Shown here one piece after another: positions 9,301 through 19,055 of a stretch of 64,000 bases of DNA (its first letter is position 1; each line of letters starts with the position of its first letter). This stretch comes from Legionella rowbothamii (GTDB lineage: Bacteria > Pseudomonadota > Gammaproteobacteria > Legionellales > Legionellaceae): contig NZ_CAAAIM010000007.1 in NCBI RefSeq assembly GCF_900639985.1, positions 62,001 through 126,000 on the forward strand. The letters run 5' to 3'. The position numbers were made by a program, and so were the translations under genes. The notes under the pieces are model-generated. The model saw nothing but the letters and a program-made list of their open reading frames with translations, did no database searches and was not told the origin of the DNA.

Positions 9301-9429
9301 TTTGCTGCTCAAAAAATAAATACGAATGTAGTCAATATGCAGATAATCGAAATGATTACTGAGCCCACATTAATCGAACTTCTTCAGGAGTTCCATTTGA
9401 TAGAGTCATCGCCTAAGCCCTCGTTGTAA
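6364..9429 (+). CDS. Large protein with C-terminal poly(A) polymerase/CCA-type nucleotidyltransferase-like domain
   Basis: This is a protein of about 1021 residues. The start is taken at ATG 6364; a TTG at 6346 is an alternative. Residues 1-480 look all-helical with no motif I recognise. Residues about 480-660 form a Lys/Pro/Thr-rich low-complexity linker. The C-terminal third resembles class II tRNA nucleotidyltransferase/poly(A) polymerase. It has a Gly-containing loop then NDYDLLVL (the DxD pair, near residue 716), TIDFS as a possible third acidic strand, RDFNLNALY (near 789) and KQDPTRLFRLAKL (near 833). The usual GGxVRD loop is degenerate (TGAAPGN). It is much longer than PcnB (about 450 aa). 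Function is unknown; an effector-like or divergent enzyme is possible. Confidence 0.65.
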   Translation: MFLSLFQSVFKSSAVSTALAKINNDFFANPTIYSFNAGNSLYFDEASLQKTSSLDDERRLYIWVSQITRYFKVGTDIKGTNSKENTSTLISKFLKEINTLKDSTKKFLCTDEHALNCLTLTLLFSNNKNDWNTTLELIRKYPPLSPTILVQLEWFYDFIFNAASPLSCEQLFATQSEQLPLSSQPVFPIIKFMILAQHYLQNPNSTFSELIYLKLPFTEPSTKLEILAALIQQGIIATQFTKHPFIHDLQNELKQIFRVEFQNLEKEPAIKKSLKKPEDKLFLEYFIIDSLNNIKELEQAEQLVGLSQLIRSFSMKTLEFYKKTKESSCLLVQKLFALGKYTEAYMLHDDVIQFVVHSDKEMIDARIALYCVCCRLEQWLSGSPPTLIFNSMEKPYIEKFKQSKLDFKMGALATEQLFKLAKKIVQQFAQAQDKTSQDQCKSYYNILIKKYLSSAQQKTVTKLFESSLVNKVKELSEVTTTSKQKKNRTPSIQQVQKPSEKQQEIPTTLGPTPTPITPPTLLEEPVVLHEMSAQEKAPDLNCVPSVVQTPKPISKTSTADDAHPKMTQTEVTCPKPKKNNQEKTVPSAKKTSASTKQAPLIAKPIAVQTHPIKVVTKTSSKKKNNKATEPTSVGVVSQSPLVLSKTNDAGTPVKTVEQTTQLPPHSFFTAVKPALYLIRSQIPQELLQLIDELRKEFPKAVFYLTGAAPGNILENKEPNDYDLLVLNTSLFELQNALAKKKISSEQRSVKYPILYCPLTPNITIDFSMKFLASKQTAQELLREDFLARDFNLNALYMEFTDKTQFPIFSFSNALAKRAEKKIVPVSDSPVETLKQDPTRLFRLAKLMISYPNYTLDTTLQQALIELQAQWPDILSTYLQQDKANLFRMNHALRKLFSKCSMEAINETFAKLHVLPLFTGNSKTLSDTACSRIPKSLPKEYHCFSWVLANSLQYLEEKKQIYCPLLITLALSPNESLCMQFAAQKINTNVVNMQIIEMITEPTLIELLQEFHLIESSPKPSL

Positions 9430-9437
9430 TCAATTGA

Positions 9438-9465
9438 GTAGCCCGTGTTAGCTAATACGGGCTAC
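9438..9465. repeat. Intergenic palindrome (GTAGCCCGT/ACGGGCTAC)
   Basis: A 28-bp almost perfect palindrome with 9-bp outer arms lies between two convergent genes. It resembles units at 11256-11312 and 45736-45761. It could also act as a bidirectional transcription end. Confidence 0.75.
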
Positions 9466-9483
9466 GACGCCTCAGAAACTGAG

Positions 9484-9681
9484 TCATTTTAAGATATGGA
9501 TCATCGGCAGAATGGTTTTTATTAAGCCAAAAAACTGCAAAATATAAATTATTAAAACAATTAATACTAAAATGTTTAAAAGGCTTTTAATTGCACCAGG
9601 CATTGGGATAAATGCATTGATTAGCCATAAGACCACTCCAAAGACAATAATTATCGCAATCAGGTTCAGTAGCTCGCTCAT
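9484..9681 (-). CDS. Small two-helix membrane protein (Thivi_2564-like)
   Basis: This 65-residue protein is almost entirely hydrophobic. Two membrane segments (about residues 5-23 and 33-53) are separated by a short loop with NAFIPMPGAIK. This layout and the 'LWLINxxIPMxGxIKxxLN' pattern match a widespread family of tiny inner-membrane proteins of unknown role. A GGGAAATTT sequence lies just before the ATG, giving a weak ribosome binding site. It has no functional neighbours and its function is unknown. Confidence 0.75.
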   Translation of the reverse strand: MSELLNLIAIIIVFGVVLWLINAFIPMPGAIKSLLNILVLIVLIIYILQFFGLIKTILPMIHILK

Positions 9682-9884
9682 AAATTTCCCTTTTTAATTG
9701 CTAGTAATGAGATTATAGCATAGAGAGAATTTTTTTTGTTCAAAAAGCAATCAGATAATGAAGAACTTATTTTGCTTTTTCAAAGAACGTCCCCTGATTA
9801 TAAGCAGCTAATAGCCTTTTAAAGCATCGTCAATTTAACTTTTGTTAACCCAAGAAAGAGCCGCAGGTGAAGTAAAGAAAAAAG

Positions 9885-9905
9885 AGAGCCCAAACTCTGG
9901 GCTCT
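9885..9905 (-). terminator. Rho-independent terminator of the PPR-Smr gene
   Basis: Inverted arms AGAGCCC (9885-9891) and GGGCTCT (9899-9905) form a hairpin. Read on the minus strand it is followed by a T-rich run (CTCTTTTTTCTTT), just downstream of the gene ending at 9931. Confidence 0.8.
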
Positions 9906-9930
9906 TGCAGTATGAACCGCTGGGAGATGC

Positions 9931-10740
9931 CTAAAACCAAGGTTGTGTACCACCCAGGGATTTAGATACAAAGGGTTTGGAATGAGGATTGAGTCCGGGA
10001 GAAATAAAATGGTTGGGGTTGAAGGTATTGGATTGAACCTGGCGGGGTTGAATAGACAGCTCAAATACCCCCTGATTAGTTCTATTTTCTTGACCAGAAA
10101 CCCCTTGGTCTGAGAGTTCATCGACCACGCGCAATACGGCCTGTTTGACCGGATGAATCTCTTCCCCTGAACAACTACTATGCAGCCCTTTCCCATAGAT
10201 TAAAGTAAGCGCTGAAATAGAGTCCTTTGCCTTCATCTCCTGCTGCACACGACTTTTGAGTCCGAAATAGACCATACCAAATGACATTCCATGCAAGTCT
10301 AATCTTACCTCATTCTTCATATCATCCAGCTTAAATTGCTCTATGGCCTCATTAATCAAGGCTTCTGCCAGTTCGGCATCCGGCTGCTTACTCTTGGCAA
10401 TCGCATCTAAGGTGCTGTTGTAGGTAATGGCATTGGCCAAGCCTTTGGTTACAGCCATCTTATGTACAAGTAAAGAGTACTGAGGTTGATGCAATTGAGA
10501 CAGGCGTTTAATGAGTTGATTTAGAATTATCGTATTAGGGAAAATATGCTTATCCAGCATCTCAGTCAATAACGAAGTGACCTCATCCAGGCCTTTGTCT
10601 TTTAACTGTTTGCTGTAGAAAATGTAAGTGCGTTTATCAGCATCTGCTTTTATATTGCACCCTTCTATTCGCATTATTAATAAATTAAAAGGAGCGCCTT
10701 GGTTTCCAGTATTTTTGTTTTGCTGTCTAGTTAATCTCAT
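9931..10740 (-). CDS. PPR-repeat protein with Smr domain
   Basis: This is a 269-residue protein. Residues about 35-135 read as tandem helix-turn-helix units of pentatricopeptide type (TYIFYSKQLKDKG, TIILNQLIKRLSQ, AITYNSTLDAIAKS). Residues about 145-215 form an Smr domain with the LDLHGMS motif and LIYGKG, the HxGxG...GKG pattern of this nuclease-related RNA/DNA-binding fold. The tail is rich in Gln, Asn and Pro. PPR proteins bind RNA one base per repeat and are abundant in plant and algal organelles but rare in bacteria. PPR-Smr fusions are known from plants. An RNA-binding role and acquisition from a eukaryote are inferences. An internal ATG at 10674 is an alternative start. Confidence 0.75.
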   Translation of the reverse strand: MRLTRQQNKNTGNQGAPFNLLIMRIEGCNIKADADKRTYIFYSKQLKDKGLDEVTSLLTEMLDKHIFPNTIILNQLIKRLSQLHQPQYSLLVHKMAVTKGLANAITYNSTLDAIAKSKQPDAELAEALINEAIEQFKLDDMKNEVRLDLHGMSFGMVYFGLKSRVQQEMKAKDSISALTLIYGKGLHSSCSGEEIHPVKQAVLRVVDELSDQGVSGQENRTNQGVFELSIQPRQVQSNTFNPNHFISPGLNPHSKPFVSKSLGGTQPWF

Positions 10741-10838
10741 CGATGTAATCCAAAAATCAAACTGGCAAAGATGAATTCAAAATAGATATTTATTGAACCA
10801 TGATTTGGGCGCCGCTGCTGGCTATATGTAGTATAACT

Positions 10839-11219
10839 CTACTGGATATTTGTTTTATTTTTCAAAAGATCGCGAATTTCAATTAATAATTCTTCTTCGC
10901 GCGTCGGAGGAGTCTCTTTTTTCTCCTCTTTTCTTATGAGAGACATGCATTTTACAGCAACAAAAATTGAAAGAGAAATTATTGTAAAATCAATGATGGT
11001 CTGGGTAAATTCGCCCCATTTGACTACTGCATCTCCTACCGTGATTGATTTACCAGCAATATTAATTCCGCCTAAAAGCAATCCAATCAAGGGCATGATG
11101 ATTCCACTCACTAAGGAGCTCACTATTTTGCCAAATGCAGCGCCGATTACCACCGCAACAGCTAAGTCAACCGCATTACCTTTGACGGCAAACTCTTTAA
11201 ACTCTTTCATAAAACTCAT
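10839..11219 (-). CDS. mscL: Large-conductance mechanosensitive channel MscL
   Basis: MscL forms a homopentameric inner-membrane channel that opens under membrane tension and releases solutes during osmotic downshock. The 126-residue protein has the amphipathic N-terminus ([34 protein letters not shown]), a first pore-lining helix, a periplasmic loop, a second helix ([18 protein letters not shown]) and a charged C-terminal helix ([12 protein letters not shown]). Length and order are typical. AAGGAG lies at the right distance from the ATG at 11219. It sits downstream of alaS, with a palindrome between them. Confidence 0.95.
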   Translation of the reverse strand: MSFMKEFKEFAVKGNAVDLAVAVVIGAAFGKIVSSLVSGIIMPLIGLLLGGINIAGKSITVGDAVVKWGEFTQTIIDFTIISLSIFVAVKCMSLIRKEEKKETPPTREEELLIEIRDLLKNKTNIQ

Positions 11220-11255
11220 GTTATCTCCTTATAGCGAGTTTTGATTTGAAACTAC

Positions 11256-11312
11256 GTAGCCCATACTAGACGGTGGCCTAATACCATATTACGCTGCGCT
11301 AATATGGGCTAC
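11256..11312. repeat. Intergenic palindrome between alaS and mscL
   Basis: Outer arms GTAGCCCATA (11256-11265) and TATGGGCTAC (11303-11312) enclose a shorter inner palindrome (ATTACGCTGCGCTAAT). It belongs to the same family as 9438-9465. It may end alaS transcription. Confidence 0.75.
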
Positions 11313-11322
11313 ATTTTATTTT

Positions 11323-13908
11323 TTATTGCGAATTACGAACCATGTCCTTGATTTCATTAATTTTCGCATCTAAATCAGCAGGAACAACTCCTCCACCTTG
11401 TGCCATGTCATCACGTCCACCACCTTTACCACAAAGATGACGTACTAAAGCTGCAGCTGCCGGTACTTTTCCTAGAATATTTTTGCTCACACCAGCAATC
11501 ACATTCATTTTATCTTGCTCAATAACAAAGAGTACAATAACCGCTGAATCTAATCTGGATTTTAATTGATCTAAAGTGGCGCGCAGAACCTGACTGTCAG
11601 CTCCTACAAGCTGTTTCACCAATAAATGCACCCCATTGATGTCTTCCACTTCATTAGCAAGATCGGCACCTGATTTCTGAGCTTTCTCATTTTGCAGCTT
11701 AGCAACTTCCTTCTCCAGGTTTTTACCATCGAGAATTAATTGGGAAACTTTCTCTGCTAAAGTAGCCACATTAGTTTTCAATAATGAAGCAAGCTCAGCC
11801 AGGAGATCTTGTTGCTGATTAACCCAAGCTAAAGCATAGCTTCCGGTAACTAGTTCAATACGGCGTACTCCACTGGCAATACCATATTCTGCAACAATCT
11901 TAAATAAGCCAATATCGCCGGTACGTCGTGCGTGCGTTCCACCACAAAGCTCTTTAGAAAACTCGCCCATGGCCAATACACGTACATCATCTGCATACTT
12001 CTCACCAAATAGAGCAACCGCACCACTCTTTTTAGCGGCTTCAATGTCCATGACTCGAGTTACAACTTCATTATTAGCACGAATCTGCTCGTTAACCAAA
12101 ATTTCAATCTGTTGTATTTGAGCAGCTGTTAGTGCCTCAAAATGAGAGAAGTCAAAGCGCGCACGTTCTGCATCAACTAGAGAACCCTTTTGCTGTACCT
12201 GTGGGCCCACAATAATTTTTAATGCAGCATGTACTAAATGCGTGGCGGTATGATTTAAACGAATTGCTTCTCGGCGTTGTGCGTCAATGTGCGCATCAAC
12301 CAATTGGTCCACAAAAATGGAACCTTCAATCACTTCACCATAATGCACAATAGCTTGACCATTCTTTTGCGTATCGTCCACCCGGAAGCACAATTGGTTT
12401 GCAAGCAGAACACCTCGGTCCCCTACCTGTCCACCACTTTCAGCATAAAAAGGAGTATGATCAAGTACCACAGCACCTTTCATACCCGTGCTTAAGGACT
12501 GGACCTCTGCCCCATCTAGCAATAAAGCAATGACTTGCCCTTCCATTCTGTCTTTTTCATAGCCGTGGAAATCTGATTGGTAGTCAAGTTGAGATGCAGC
12601 ATGATAATCAGTTGTAAACTGACTGGCAGCTTGCGACTGTTCTCTTTGTTGTTGCATTAACTGGTTAAAACCATCCATATCAACATATAAACCCTGCTCT
12701 CTTGCAATGTCGGCTGTTAAATCAACGGGAAAACCATAAGTGTCATAAAGCTTGAATGCGATTTGTCCGGTAATTTCCTGACCACCTAGAGAATGCATTT
12801 GCTCTTGTAATAGACGCAATCCTTGATCCAAAGTACGCGCAAACTGATTTTCTTCTTGAGCTAAGATTTTTTCTACATGCACTTTGGCAGTGACTAGCTC
12901 CGGATAAGCATTCCCCATAACATCAATTAACGGCTGTACTAATTTAGAAAAGAAGGGAGTTGGTAAACCCAGTTTATTCCCGTGACGTACCGCACGGCGA
13001 ATAATTCTTCTTAATACATAACCACGCCCTTCATTACCAGGGATAATGCCATCAGCAATTAAAAATGCGCAAGAACGGATGTGATCGGCAATAACTTTTA
13101 AGGAAGTGTGATTAAGATCAGAAATAGTGCCCAGCTTAGCAATGGATTTAATTAGATATTGGAATGAGTCAATTTCATAGTTACTGTGCACGCCTTGTAC
13201 TACCGCCGCAAGACGCTCTAACCCCATCCCGGTATCAACAGAGGGTTTAGGTAATGGGTGCAAATTACCGTCTTTATCACGGTTAAATTGCATGAATACT
13301 AAGTTCCAAATCTCGATGTAGCGATCACCGTCTTCATCAGGGCTTCCTGGAGGGCCACCAGCAATGTCCGCGCCATGATCGTAGAAAATTTCCGTACATG
13401 GACCACAAGGACCGGTATCCCCCATAGACCAGAAATTATCTTTTTCTCCACACCGTGAAAAACGTTCAGCAGAAACCTTCATTTCTTTAAGCCAAATATC
13501 CTCTGCTTCTTGATCGTCTTTATATACAGTAATCCATAGGCGTTCTTCGGGCAAACGCAAAACTTCGGTCAAAAATTCCCACGCAAACTTAATGGCTTCT
13601 CGTTTAAAATAATCGCCAAAGCTGAAATTACCCAGCATTTCAAAAAAGGTATGATGACGTGCAGTATAACCAACATTTTCTAAATCGTTATGTTTTCCCC
13701 CGGCACGAACGCAACGTTGTGCAGTGACTGCTCGTTGGTAAGAACGAGTTTCAAGCCCTAAAAATAAATCCTTAAATTGCACCATACCTGCATTGGTAAA
13801 CAATAAAGTAGGATCATTAGCAGGAATCAATGAGCTGGACTCTACTGCCTGATGGCCACGTTGTGCAAAAAAATCAGTAAATGCTTGTCTAATTTCAGAA
13901 CTTTTCAT
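11323..13908 (-). CDS. alaS: Alanyl-tRNA synthetase
   Basis: AlaS charges tRNA-Ala with alanine and removes wrongly attached Ser/Gly. The product is 861 residues from ATG 13908; a TTG two codons upstream is unlikely. The N-terminus ([18 protein letters not shown]) and the class II catalytic core with NTGM-type motifs ([23 protein letters not shown]) are intact. The editing domain has the zinc-binding HTATH motif (near residue 557) and [13 protein letters not shown] (near 655). A C-terminal oligomerisation domain ends in [12 protein letters not shown]. It lies downstream of recX in the conserved cinA-recA-recX-alaS order. Confidence 0.97.
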   Translation of the reverse strand: MKSSEIRQAFTDFFAQRGHQAVESSSLIPANDPTLLFTNAGMVQFKDLFLGLETRSYQRAVTAQRCVRAGGKHNDLENVGYTARHHTFFEMLGNFSFGDYFKREAIKFAWEFLTEVLRLPEERLWITVYKDDQEAEDIWLKEMKVSAERFSRCGEKDNFWSMGDTGPCGPCTEIFYDHGADIAGGPPGSPDEDGDRYIEIWNLVFMQFNRDKDGNLHPLPKPSVDTGMGLERLAAVVQGVHSNYEIDSFQYLIKSIAKLGTISDLNHTSLKVIADHIRSCAFLIADGIIPGNEGRGYVLRRIIRRAVRHGNKLGLPTPFFSKLVQPLIDVMGNAYPELVTAKVHVEKILAQEENQFARTLDQGLRLLQEQMHSLGGQEITGQIAFKLYDTYGFPVDLTADIAREQGLYVDMDGFNQLMQQQREQSQAASQFTTDYHAASQLDYQSDFHGYEKDRMEGQVIALLLDGAEVQSLSTGMKGAVVLDHTPFYAESGGQVGDRGVLLANQLCFRVDDTQKNGQAIVHYGEVIEGSIFVDQLVDAHIDAQRREAIRLNHTATHLVHAALKIIVGPQVQQKGSLVDAERARFDFSHFEALTAAQIQQIEILVNEQIRANNEVVTRVMDIEAAKKSGAVALFGEKYADDVRVLAMGEFSKELCGGTHARRTGDIGLFKIVAEYGIASGVRRIELVTGSYALAWVNQQQDLLAELASLLKTNVATLAEKVSQLILDGKNLEKEVAKLQNEKAQKSGADLANEVEDINGVHLLVKQLVGADSQVLRATLDQLKSRLDSAVIVLFVIEQDKMNVIAGVSKNILGKVPAAAALVRHLCGKGGGRDDMAQGGGVVPADLDAKINEIKDMVRNSQ

Positions 13909-13998
13909 ATTCAAATCGATACCAAATAGAGGGGAATGACTAAAAGAGTAAACGTAGGTAATCCATACGCATCAAACCCCAAATTGAGTTAATTCTTG

Positions 13999-14439
13999 CT
14001 ACAGTTCCAACTCCTTTGTTACCTGAGCAATAATATCCATACTAAATCCACGATAAAGTAAAAAACGCTGTTGTTTCTGCATATCACTAAATGACATATC
14101 TTCCTGACCTTTGCTTTTTTTCTGCCAAACATCTAAAGCATAAGTCAACCAATTGTCCTCTTCTTGCAGCAAAACATCTTGAATTATGTCTTTATCGATC
14201 CCTTTACTATTTAATTCCTGGCGAATTTTTAAAGGACCATAGCCCTGGCGAATACGTGAACGAATGTATACTTCGACAAAACGATGATCATTTTGTAAAT
14301 CCATTTGTTGGCACGTATCCACTGCTTCTTGGGCTTCGCTCGAGCTAAACCCCTTCTGCCTTACTTTATCATAAAGCTCTATTGCACCGTGCTCACGCCT
14401 AGATAAAAGGCGCATAGCACAGTCAAATGCTTTAGTCAT
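13999..14439 (-). CDS. recX: RecX regulatory protein
   Basis: RecX binds RecA filaments and blocks their extension, limiting recombination. The 146-residue product has the expected tandem three-helix repeats: [24 protein letters not shown], the [23 protein letters not shown] core, and a C-terminal [19 protein letters not shown] repeat. I chose ATG 14439, whose ATGACTAA overlaps the recA stop and suggests translational coupling. An ATG at 14457 in the same frame would start inside recA. Size and position fit the family. Confidence 0.93.
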   Translation of the reverse strand: MTKAFDCAMRLLSRREHGAIELYDKVRQKGFSSSEAQEAVDTCQQMDLQNDHRFVEVYIRSRIRQGYGPLKIRQELNSKGIDKDIIQDVLLQEEDNWLTYALDVWQKKSKGQEDMSFSDMQKQQRFLLYRGFSMDIIAQVTKELEL

Positions 14440-15478
14440 CAACAGCCTCAAACTCATCTTCTGTTGCAGAAGCCAGCATTGGTTGCTTCTTCTCTAATAA
14501 TTCAGAGCGAATTTGCTTCTCTAGATCAGCAGCAATTTGAGGATTATCCTTGAGATACAAGCGAACATTGTCTTTACCTTGACCAATTTTCTCTTGTTTG
14601 TAGCTGTACCATGCACCAGCTTTTTCAATGAGGTTCAATTGAACTGCCAAGTTAATAATTTCGCTTTCGCGAGAAATACCCTCATTATAGAGGATATCAA
14701 ATTCAGTCATCTTAAATGGTGGAGCTACTTTATTTTTAACCACTTTAACGCGAGTCTCGCTACCTAAGATCTCTTCACCTTTCTTAATAGACCCAATACG
14801 GCGAATGTCTAAACGTACAGAAGCATAGAACTTTAATGCATTACCACCTGTAGTAGTTTCAGGGCTACCAAACATCACACCAATTTTCATACGAATTTGG
14901 TTAATAAAAATTACCAAGGTATTTGAACGCTTGATATTAGCAGTCAGTTTACGTAATGCCTGAGACATAAGACGCGCTTGTAAGCCTACGTGAGAATCAC
15001 CCATTTCCCCTTCAATTTCTGCTTTAGGTGTTAATGCAGCAACCGAGTCAACGATAATCACATCAACGGCAGCAGAACGCACGAGCATATCGGTAATTTC
15101 TAAAGCTTGCTCACCAGTGTCTGGTTGAGAAACTAATAACTCATCGACATTGACTCCAAGTTTTTGGGCATAGCTTGGATCTAAGGCATGTTCTGCGTCA
15201 ATAAATGCAGCGGTGCCACCCATTTTTTGACACTCAGCAATAACTTGCAGAGTAAGAGTAGTTTTACCAGAAGATTCAGGACCATAAATTTCAACGATTC
15301 GGCCTTTGGGTAAACCGCCTATTCCCAAAGCAATATCCAAACCTAATGAACCGGTTGAGATTGCTTCGATATCACGAGATACATTGCTGTCTCCCATACG
15401 CATTACTGAGCCCTTACCAAATTGGCGTTCAATTTGCGAGAGAGCTGCTGATAAAGCTTTTTGTTTGTTCTCTTCCAT
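14432..15478 (-). CDS. recA: Recombinase RecA
   Basis: RecA forms filaments on single-stranded DNA and drives homologous pairing and strand exchange. It is 348 residues with Walker [10 protein letters not shown] (near residue 66), Walker [11 protein letters not shown], the L1/L2 DNA-binding loops ([21 protein letters not shown]) and an acidic C-terminus ending EDEFEAVDD. The N-terminal [13 protein letters not shown] motif is intact. In the 70 bases upstream I see no CTGT-N8-ACAG LexA box. This fits what is known of Legionella, which lacks a classical LexA-controlled SOS response. recX overlaps its 3' end. Confidence 0.98.
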   Translation of the reverse strand: MEENKQKALSAALSQIERQFGKGSVMRMGDSNVSRDIEAISTGSLGLDIALGIGGLPKGRIVEIYGPESSGKTTLTLQVIAECQKMGGTAAFIDAEHALDPSYAQKLGVNVDELLVSQPDTGEQALEITDMLVRSAAVDVIIVDSVAALTPKAEIEGEMGDSHVGLQARLMSQALRKLTANIKRSNTLVIFINQIRMKIGVMFGSPETTTGGNALKFYASVRLDIRRIGSIKKGEEILGSETRVKVVKNKVAPPFKMTEFDILYNEGISRESEIINLAVQLNLIEKAGAWYSYKQEKIGQGKDNVRLYLKDNPQIAADLEKQIRSELLEKKQPMLASATEDEFEAVDD

Positions 15479-15548
15479 AGTTTTTTCCAGGTAGAAGTTA
15501 ATGCAAGGACAAAATTATCACACAGATAAGAACAACCAGCAAACTGAA

Positions 15549-16046
15549 TTAAGCAGGATTGATGGGAATATTTTTTAGGAGGGAAAGAACACCAGTTAAA
15601 GCCTCTTCGCAGGCAGCCAAACGAATATCATGGCGAGTGCCCGAAAATTGCCTCCTCACGGTTTGAGCACTACTCATATCTTGAGCAAACCAGCCAAAAC
15701 ATACAGTACCAACTGGTTTCTCCGTACTTCCTCCATCGGGACCAGCAATACCTGTAACGGATACGGCGATCTGTCCAGCACTGTGCTGTAAAGCTCCAGT
15801 TACCATAGCTGCCGCAACGGGCTCACTAACTGCCCCATACTTAAGAAGTAATTGTTTAGGAACCGCTAGCATTTCTTCTTTTGCTTGATTACTGTAGGTG
15901 ACGAAACCGCGTTCAAACCAAATTGAACTTCCAGGTATTTCGGTAAGAGCTCCAGAAACTAATCCGCCAGTACATGACTCAGCCGTAACTAATTGCCAAT
16001 TCTTTTTTTGTAGCAGGGTTGCTATTTCGAGGATTAAGGAGTTCAT
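15549..16046 (-). CDS. pncC: CinA C-terminal family nicotinamide-nucleotide amidase (PncC)
   Basis: This 165-residue stand-alone CinA/PncC domain deamidates nicotinamide mononucleotide in pyridine nucleotide salvage. Recognisable features are TAESCTGGLVSGALTEIPGSS (residues 20-40, with the catalytic Ser), the VTGIAGPDGGSTEKPVGTVCFG core (about 113-134) and the FSGTRHDIRLAACEEAL end. The N-terminal MoaB-like half of full CinA is absent, as in most gammaproteobacteria. It lies 70 bases upstream of recA, the usual cinA-recA order. Confidence 0.93.
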   Translation of the reverse strand: MNSLILEIATLLQKKNWQLVTAESCTGGLVSGALTEIPGSSIWFERGFVTYSNQAKEEMLAVPKQLLLKYGAVSEPVAAAMVTGALQHSAGQIAVSVTGIAGPDGGSTEKPVGTVCFGWFAQDMSSAQTVRRQFSGTRHDIRLAACEEALTGVLSLLKNIPINPA

Positions 16047-16094
16047 TAAGCACCAGAAAAGAGATCGAACCTTGGCCTAAAACCGTTAAATACA

Positions 16095-16140
16095 TCTCCA
16101 CCGACAGCCCGCAAGCAAACCGCGGCATGTCGGAGAGGTG
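16095..16140. repeat. REP-like GC-rich hairpin
   Basis: Nested inverted repeats: CCGACA (16101-16106) with TGTCGG (16128-16133), enclosing GCCCGC.../...GCGGC, and roughly complementary outer arms. Its GC-rich centre recalls the palindromes inside the inverted repeats of the mobile element at 5749-6230. It sits between pncC and the lipoprotein gene. There is no T-run, so it is not a classical terminator. Confidence 0.55.
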
Positions 16141-16163
16141 TAAAAGCTTAAAGCTAAGAAATC

Positions 16164-16331
16164 TTAGTGGCCTTGGCCTTCAGCAGGTTGTTGTTGTGGA
16201 GCAGGAGCAGCACCTTGTTGTTGCTGAGCATTGTCAGTAGCTACTGGTGGTTGTTTGTTACCATGCTCACCGCAAGCAGTTAAAGCTAATGCCAAAAACC
16301 CAGTCGCAGCAATTAGAGCCAAACGATTCAT
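16164..16331 (-). CDS. Small Gln/Pro-rich lipoprotein
   Basis: The 55-residue product starts at ATG 16331 (MNRLALIAATGFLALALTAC), a lipoprotein signal peptide with lipobox LTAC and the lipidated Cys at residue 20. The mature part is only about 35 residues, low-complexity, and rich in Gln, Pro and Ala (QQQQGAAPAPQQQ). GGGAGAATTAAT lies just upstream. The frame extends upstream to 16379 but without a signal-like start. I infer it is exported and lipid-anchored; the sorting destination and function are unknown. Confidence 0.75.
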   Translation of the reverse strand: MNRLALIAATGFLALALTACGEHGNKQPPVATDNAQQQQGAAPAPQQQPAEGQGH

Positions 16332-16517
16332 ATTAATTCTCCCTATTAGTTTTATATAATTCCATCTTGAGTTTAGCAAAGAAATTTAAATTCAACCATG
16401 AGGTACTGATAATTAAAAGGAAAAAGACCTTTCCTAATACACGGGAATATTTTGAGATACTGACTTCCCGAGGTGCTTTTGTTAGAATCGAGGCAATTTT
16501 ATTGTTAGCCCATTACT

Positions 16518-19055
16518 ATGACTGCTGCACACACGCCCATGATGCAACAATATTTGCGCATCAAATCTGAATACCCCGATATGCTATTACTTTATCGTAT
16601 GGGTGATTTTTATGAATTATTTTTCGATGATGCAAAACGTGCGGCTCAATTGCTTGACCTTACGTTGACACATCGGGGCCAATCTGCTGATAAACCAATT
16701 CCCATGGCTGGTGTACCTTATCATGCAGTAGAAAACTACTTGGCAAGGCTAATCAAAAAAGGGGAATCCGTCGCCATATGCGAGCAAATAGGTGATCCCG
16801 CCACGAGCAAAGGCCCGGTGGAACGACAAGTAACCCGTATAATTACCCCAGGGACAGTCACTGATGAAGCTCTGCTGGATGCTAAAAAAGATAACTTATT
16901 ACTCGCATTGCATCAGCAAAAACAAAAAATTGGTCTCGCTTGGGTTGATTTAAGCAGCGGCCGATTTCATTTACTTGAACTCATAGAAAGCACTCAACTC
17001 AGTGCGGAGTTAACCCGCTTACAACCCGCTGAATTACTCTTGCAAGAAGCGTCTCCTTTGGAAGAGTACTGCTTGAACTTCCCTGTGAAACAAAGGCCAG
17101 GCTGGGAATTTAATATAGACAGTGCGCAACATCGTTTACGCGAACAATTTAACGTAAGCGATTTGGCAGCCTTCGGCGAACACGACTACCCTACTGCCTT
17201 AATTGCTGCTGGAGCGCTATTATCCTATTTGCAAACAACTCAGAAACAGGCCCTACCTCATTTAAATTCCATCACTCTGGAAAACTCCCAGGATTATTTA
17301 CAACTGGATGCCTCAACGCAAAAGCACTTGGAATTATTTGAAAACGTGCAAGGGAGTCAAGAAAACAGCCTAATATCCGTGTTGGATAGAACGGCATGTA
17401 CCATGGGTGGTCGTCTTTTAAAACGTTGGTTAAGTAGGCCGCTCAAACAACATCATTTGATCCAAGCGCGGCAACAGACAATTAGCGAAATGATTCAGCA
17501 GCAATCTGAGGTTGGATTACATCAGCTTCTACGCCAGGTTTGTGATGTAGAACGTATTGTGTCACGTATCGCACTTAAATCAGCCCGCCCACGTGATTTG
17601 CAAGCATTAGGCAATACAGTAACTCTGCTTCCCGAGCTTAATGCAGCCCTTAGGCCCCTTCAAAGCATGCTTGCTCTAGAACTTAAAGAGCACACCAAGC
17701 CTTTACCTGAATTGCAGCAGCTGCTTGCCGCAGCAATTATTGATAATCCTCCTGTGTTAATTCGTGATGGTGGTGTCATTGCTCCAGGCTTTGATGAGGA
17801 ACTTGATGAATTAAGAATGTTAAGTACTCGTGCTAATGAAACTCTAGATAAATTGGAGCAAGATGAGCGGCAACGTACTGGCCTGTCCAGCTTAAAATTT
17901 GGCTTTAATAATGTTCAAGGCTATTATATTGAGCTATCAAAAGCTCAATCAGAAAAAGCGCCAGTCCATTACCATCGAAAGCAAACATTAAAAAATGTTG
18001 AGCGCTACATCACCCCAGAACTCAAAGTCTTTGAAGAAAAAGTTCTTTCCGCTCAGGTAAAAGCCTTAGCGCGGGAAAAGTGGTTGTATGAAAACCTATT
18101 GGAAGAAATCCAGCGCAGTATTAGGGAACTCACCCAACTAGCCCGAGCATTAGCGCAATTGGATGTATTGGTTACACTGGCTGAACGCGCCCAGAGCTTA
18201 AATTGGTGTTGCCCAAAACTAGTTACTCAGTCACAGATATCTATTGAGGATGGCCGTCACCCAGTTATTGAAAATTTACTGCAAGAACGGTTTATCGCAA
18301 ATGACTTACGGCTAGATCCATCACAAAATATTTTATTGATCACTGGGCCTAACATGGGTGGAAAGTCCACCTATATGCGACAAACTGCACTAATTGTCCT
18401 TTTAGCGCATATCGGCAGTTTTGTGCCCGCAAAAACAGTGACCCTTGGACCGATTGACCGCATTTTTACCCGGATTGGCGCAAGTGATGACTTAGCCTCT
18501 GGTCGATCCACCTTTATGGTTGAAATGACGGAAACCGCACAAATTTTAAGACAGGCAACTGAAGAAAGTCTGGTTTTAATTGACGAAATTGGACGTGGAA
18601 CCAGTACTTATGATGGTATGGCCTTAGCATATGCCAGCTGCGTGTACCTTGCCACATCAATTAAAGCGTACACTTTGTTTTCTACTCATTATTTCGAGTT
18701 AACTAATTTACCCGAACAATTTTCCTGCATACGCAATATACACCTACAAGCCTCATTAGATACAGGACGAATTATATTTTTATATCGTGTAGAACCTGGA
18801 GCTGCCAATCGCAGTTATGGCTTGGAGGTTGCTGAACTAGCCGGCATCCCTGCAGCAGTACTTAAAATCGCCCATTCTCATTTAAATCATATGCAAAATA
18901 GCACCCCAACCATGGTGCAATATCAACCAGTAGTTGCAGCCCAATCCCCAATATTGCATGAATTAGAGCGTATTGACCCAGATCAATTAACTGCTAGAGA
19001 AGCTCTTGATTTGATTTACCGGTTAAAGCAAATGGAGACGGTGGATGCGAGGTAG
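16518..19055 (+). CDS. mutS: DNA mismatch repair protein MutS
   Basis: MutS recognises mismatches and recruits MutL. The 845-residue protein has the mismatch-reading motif near the N-terminus ([15 protein letters not shown], with the Phe-x-Glu pair), connector, lever and clamp domains, and the ATPase with Walker [15 protein letters not shown] (near residue 613), the [14 protein letters not shown] signature and Walker [17 protein letters not shown]. The C-terminal helical tail is present. Length is normal. Its last 11 bases overlap tamA, which suggests co-transcription. Confidence 0.98.
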   Translation: MTAAHTPMMQQYLRIKSEYPDMLLLYRMGDFYELFFDDAKRAAQLLDLTLTHRGQSADKPIPMAGVPYHAVENYLARLIKKGESVAICEQIGDPATSKGPVERQVTRIITPGTVTDEALLDAKKDNLLLALHQQKQKIGLAWVDLSSGRFHLLELIESTQLSAELTRLQPAELLLQEASPLEEYCLNFPVKQRPGWEFNIDSAQHRLREQFNVSDLAAFGEHDYPTALIAAGALLSYLQTTQKQALPHLNSITLENSQDYLQLDASTQKHLELFENVQGSQENSLISVLDRTACTMGGRLLKRWLSRPLKQHHLIQARQQTISEMIQQQSEVGLHQLLRQVCDVERIVSRIALKSARPRDLQALGNTVTLLPELNAALRPLQSMLALELKEHTKPLPELQQLLAAAIIDNPPVLIRDGGVIAPGFDEELDELRMLSTRANETLDKLEQDERQRTGLSSLKFGFNNVQGYYIELSKAQSEKAPVHYHRKQTLKNVERYITPELKVFEEKVLSAQVKALAREKWLYENLLEEIQRSIRELTQLARALAQLDVLVTLAERAQSLNWCCPKLVTQSQISIEDGRHPVIENLLQERFIANDLRLDPSQNILLITGPNMGGKSTYMRQTALIVLLAHIGSFVPAKTVTLGPIDRIFTRIGASDDLASGRSTFMVEMTETAQILRQATEESLVLIDEIGRGTSTYDGMALAYASCVYLATSIKAYTLFSTHYFELTNLPEQFSCIRNIHLQASLDTGRIIFLYRVEPGAANRSYGLEVAELAGIPAAVLKIAHSHLNHMQNSTPTMVQYQPVVAAQSPILHELERIDPDQLTAREALDLIYRLKQMETVDAR

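Noticed and set aside
9819..10196. 125-codon minus-strand frame
   Set aside because: It is a shadow of the PPR-Smr gene and includes the terminator hairpin.
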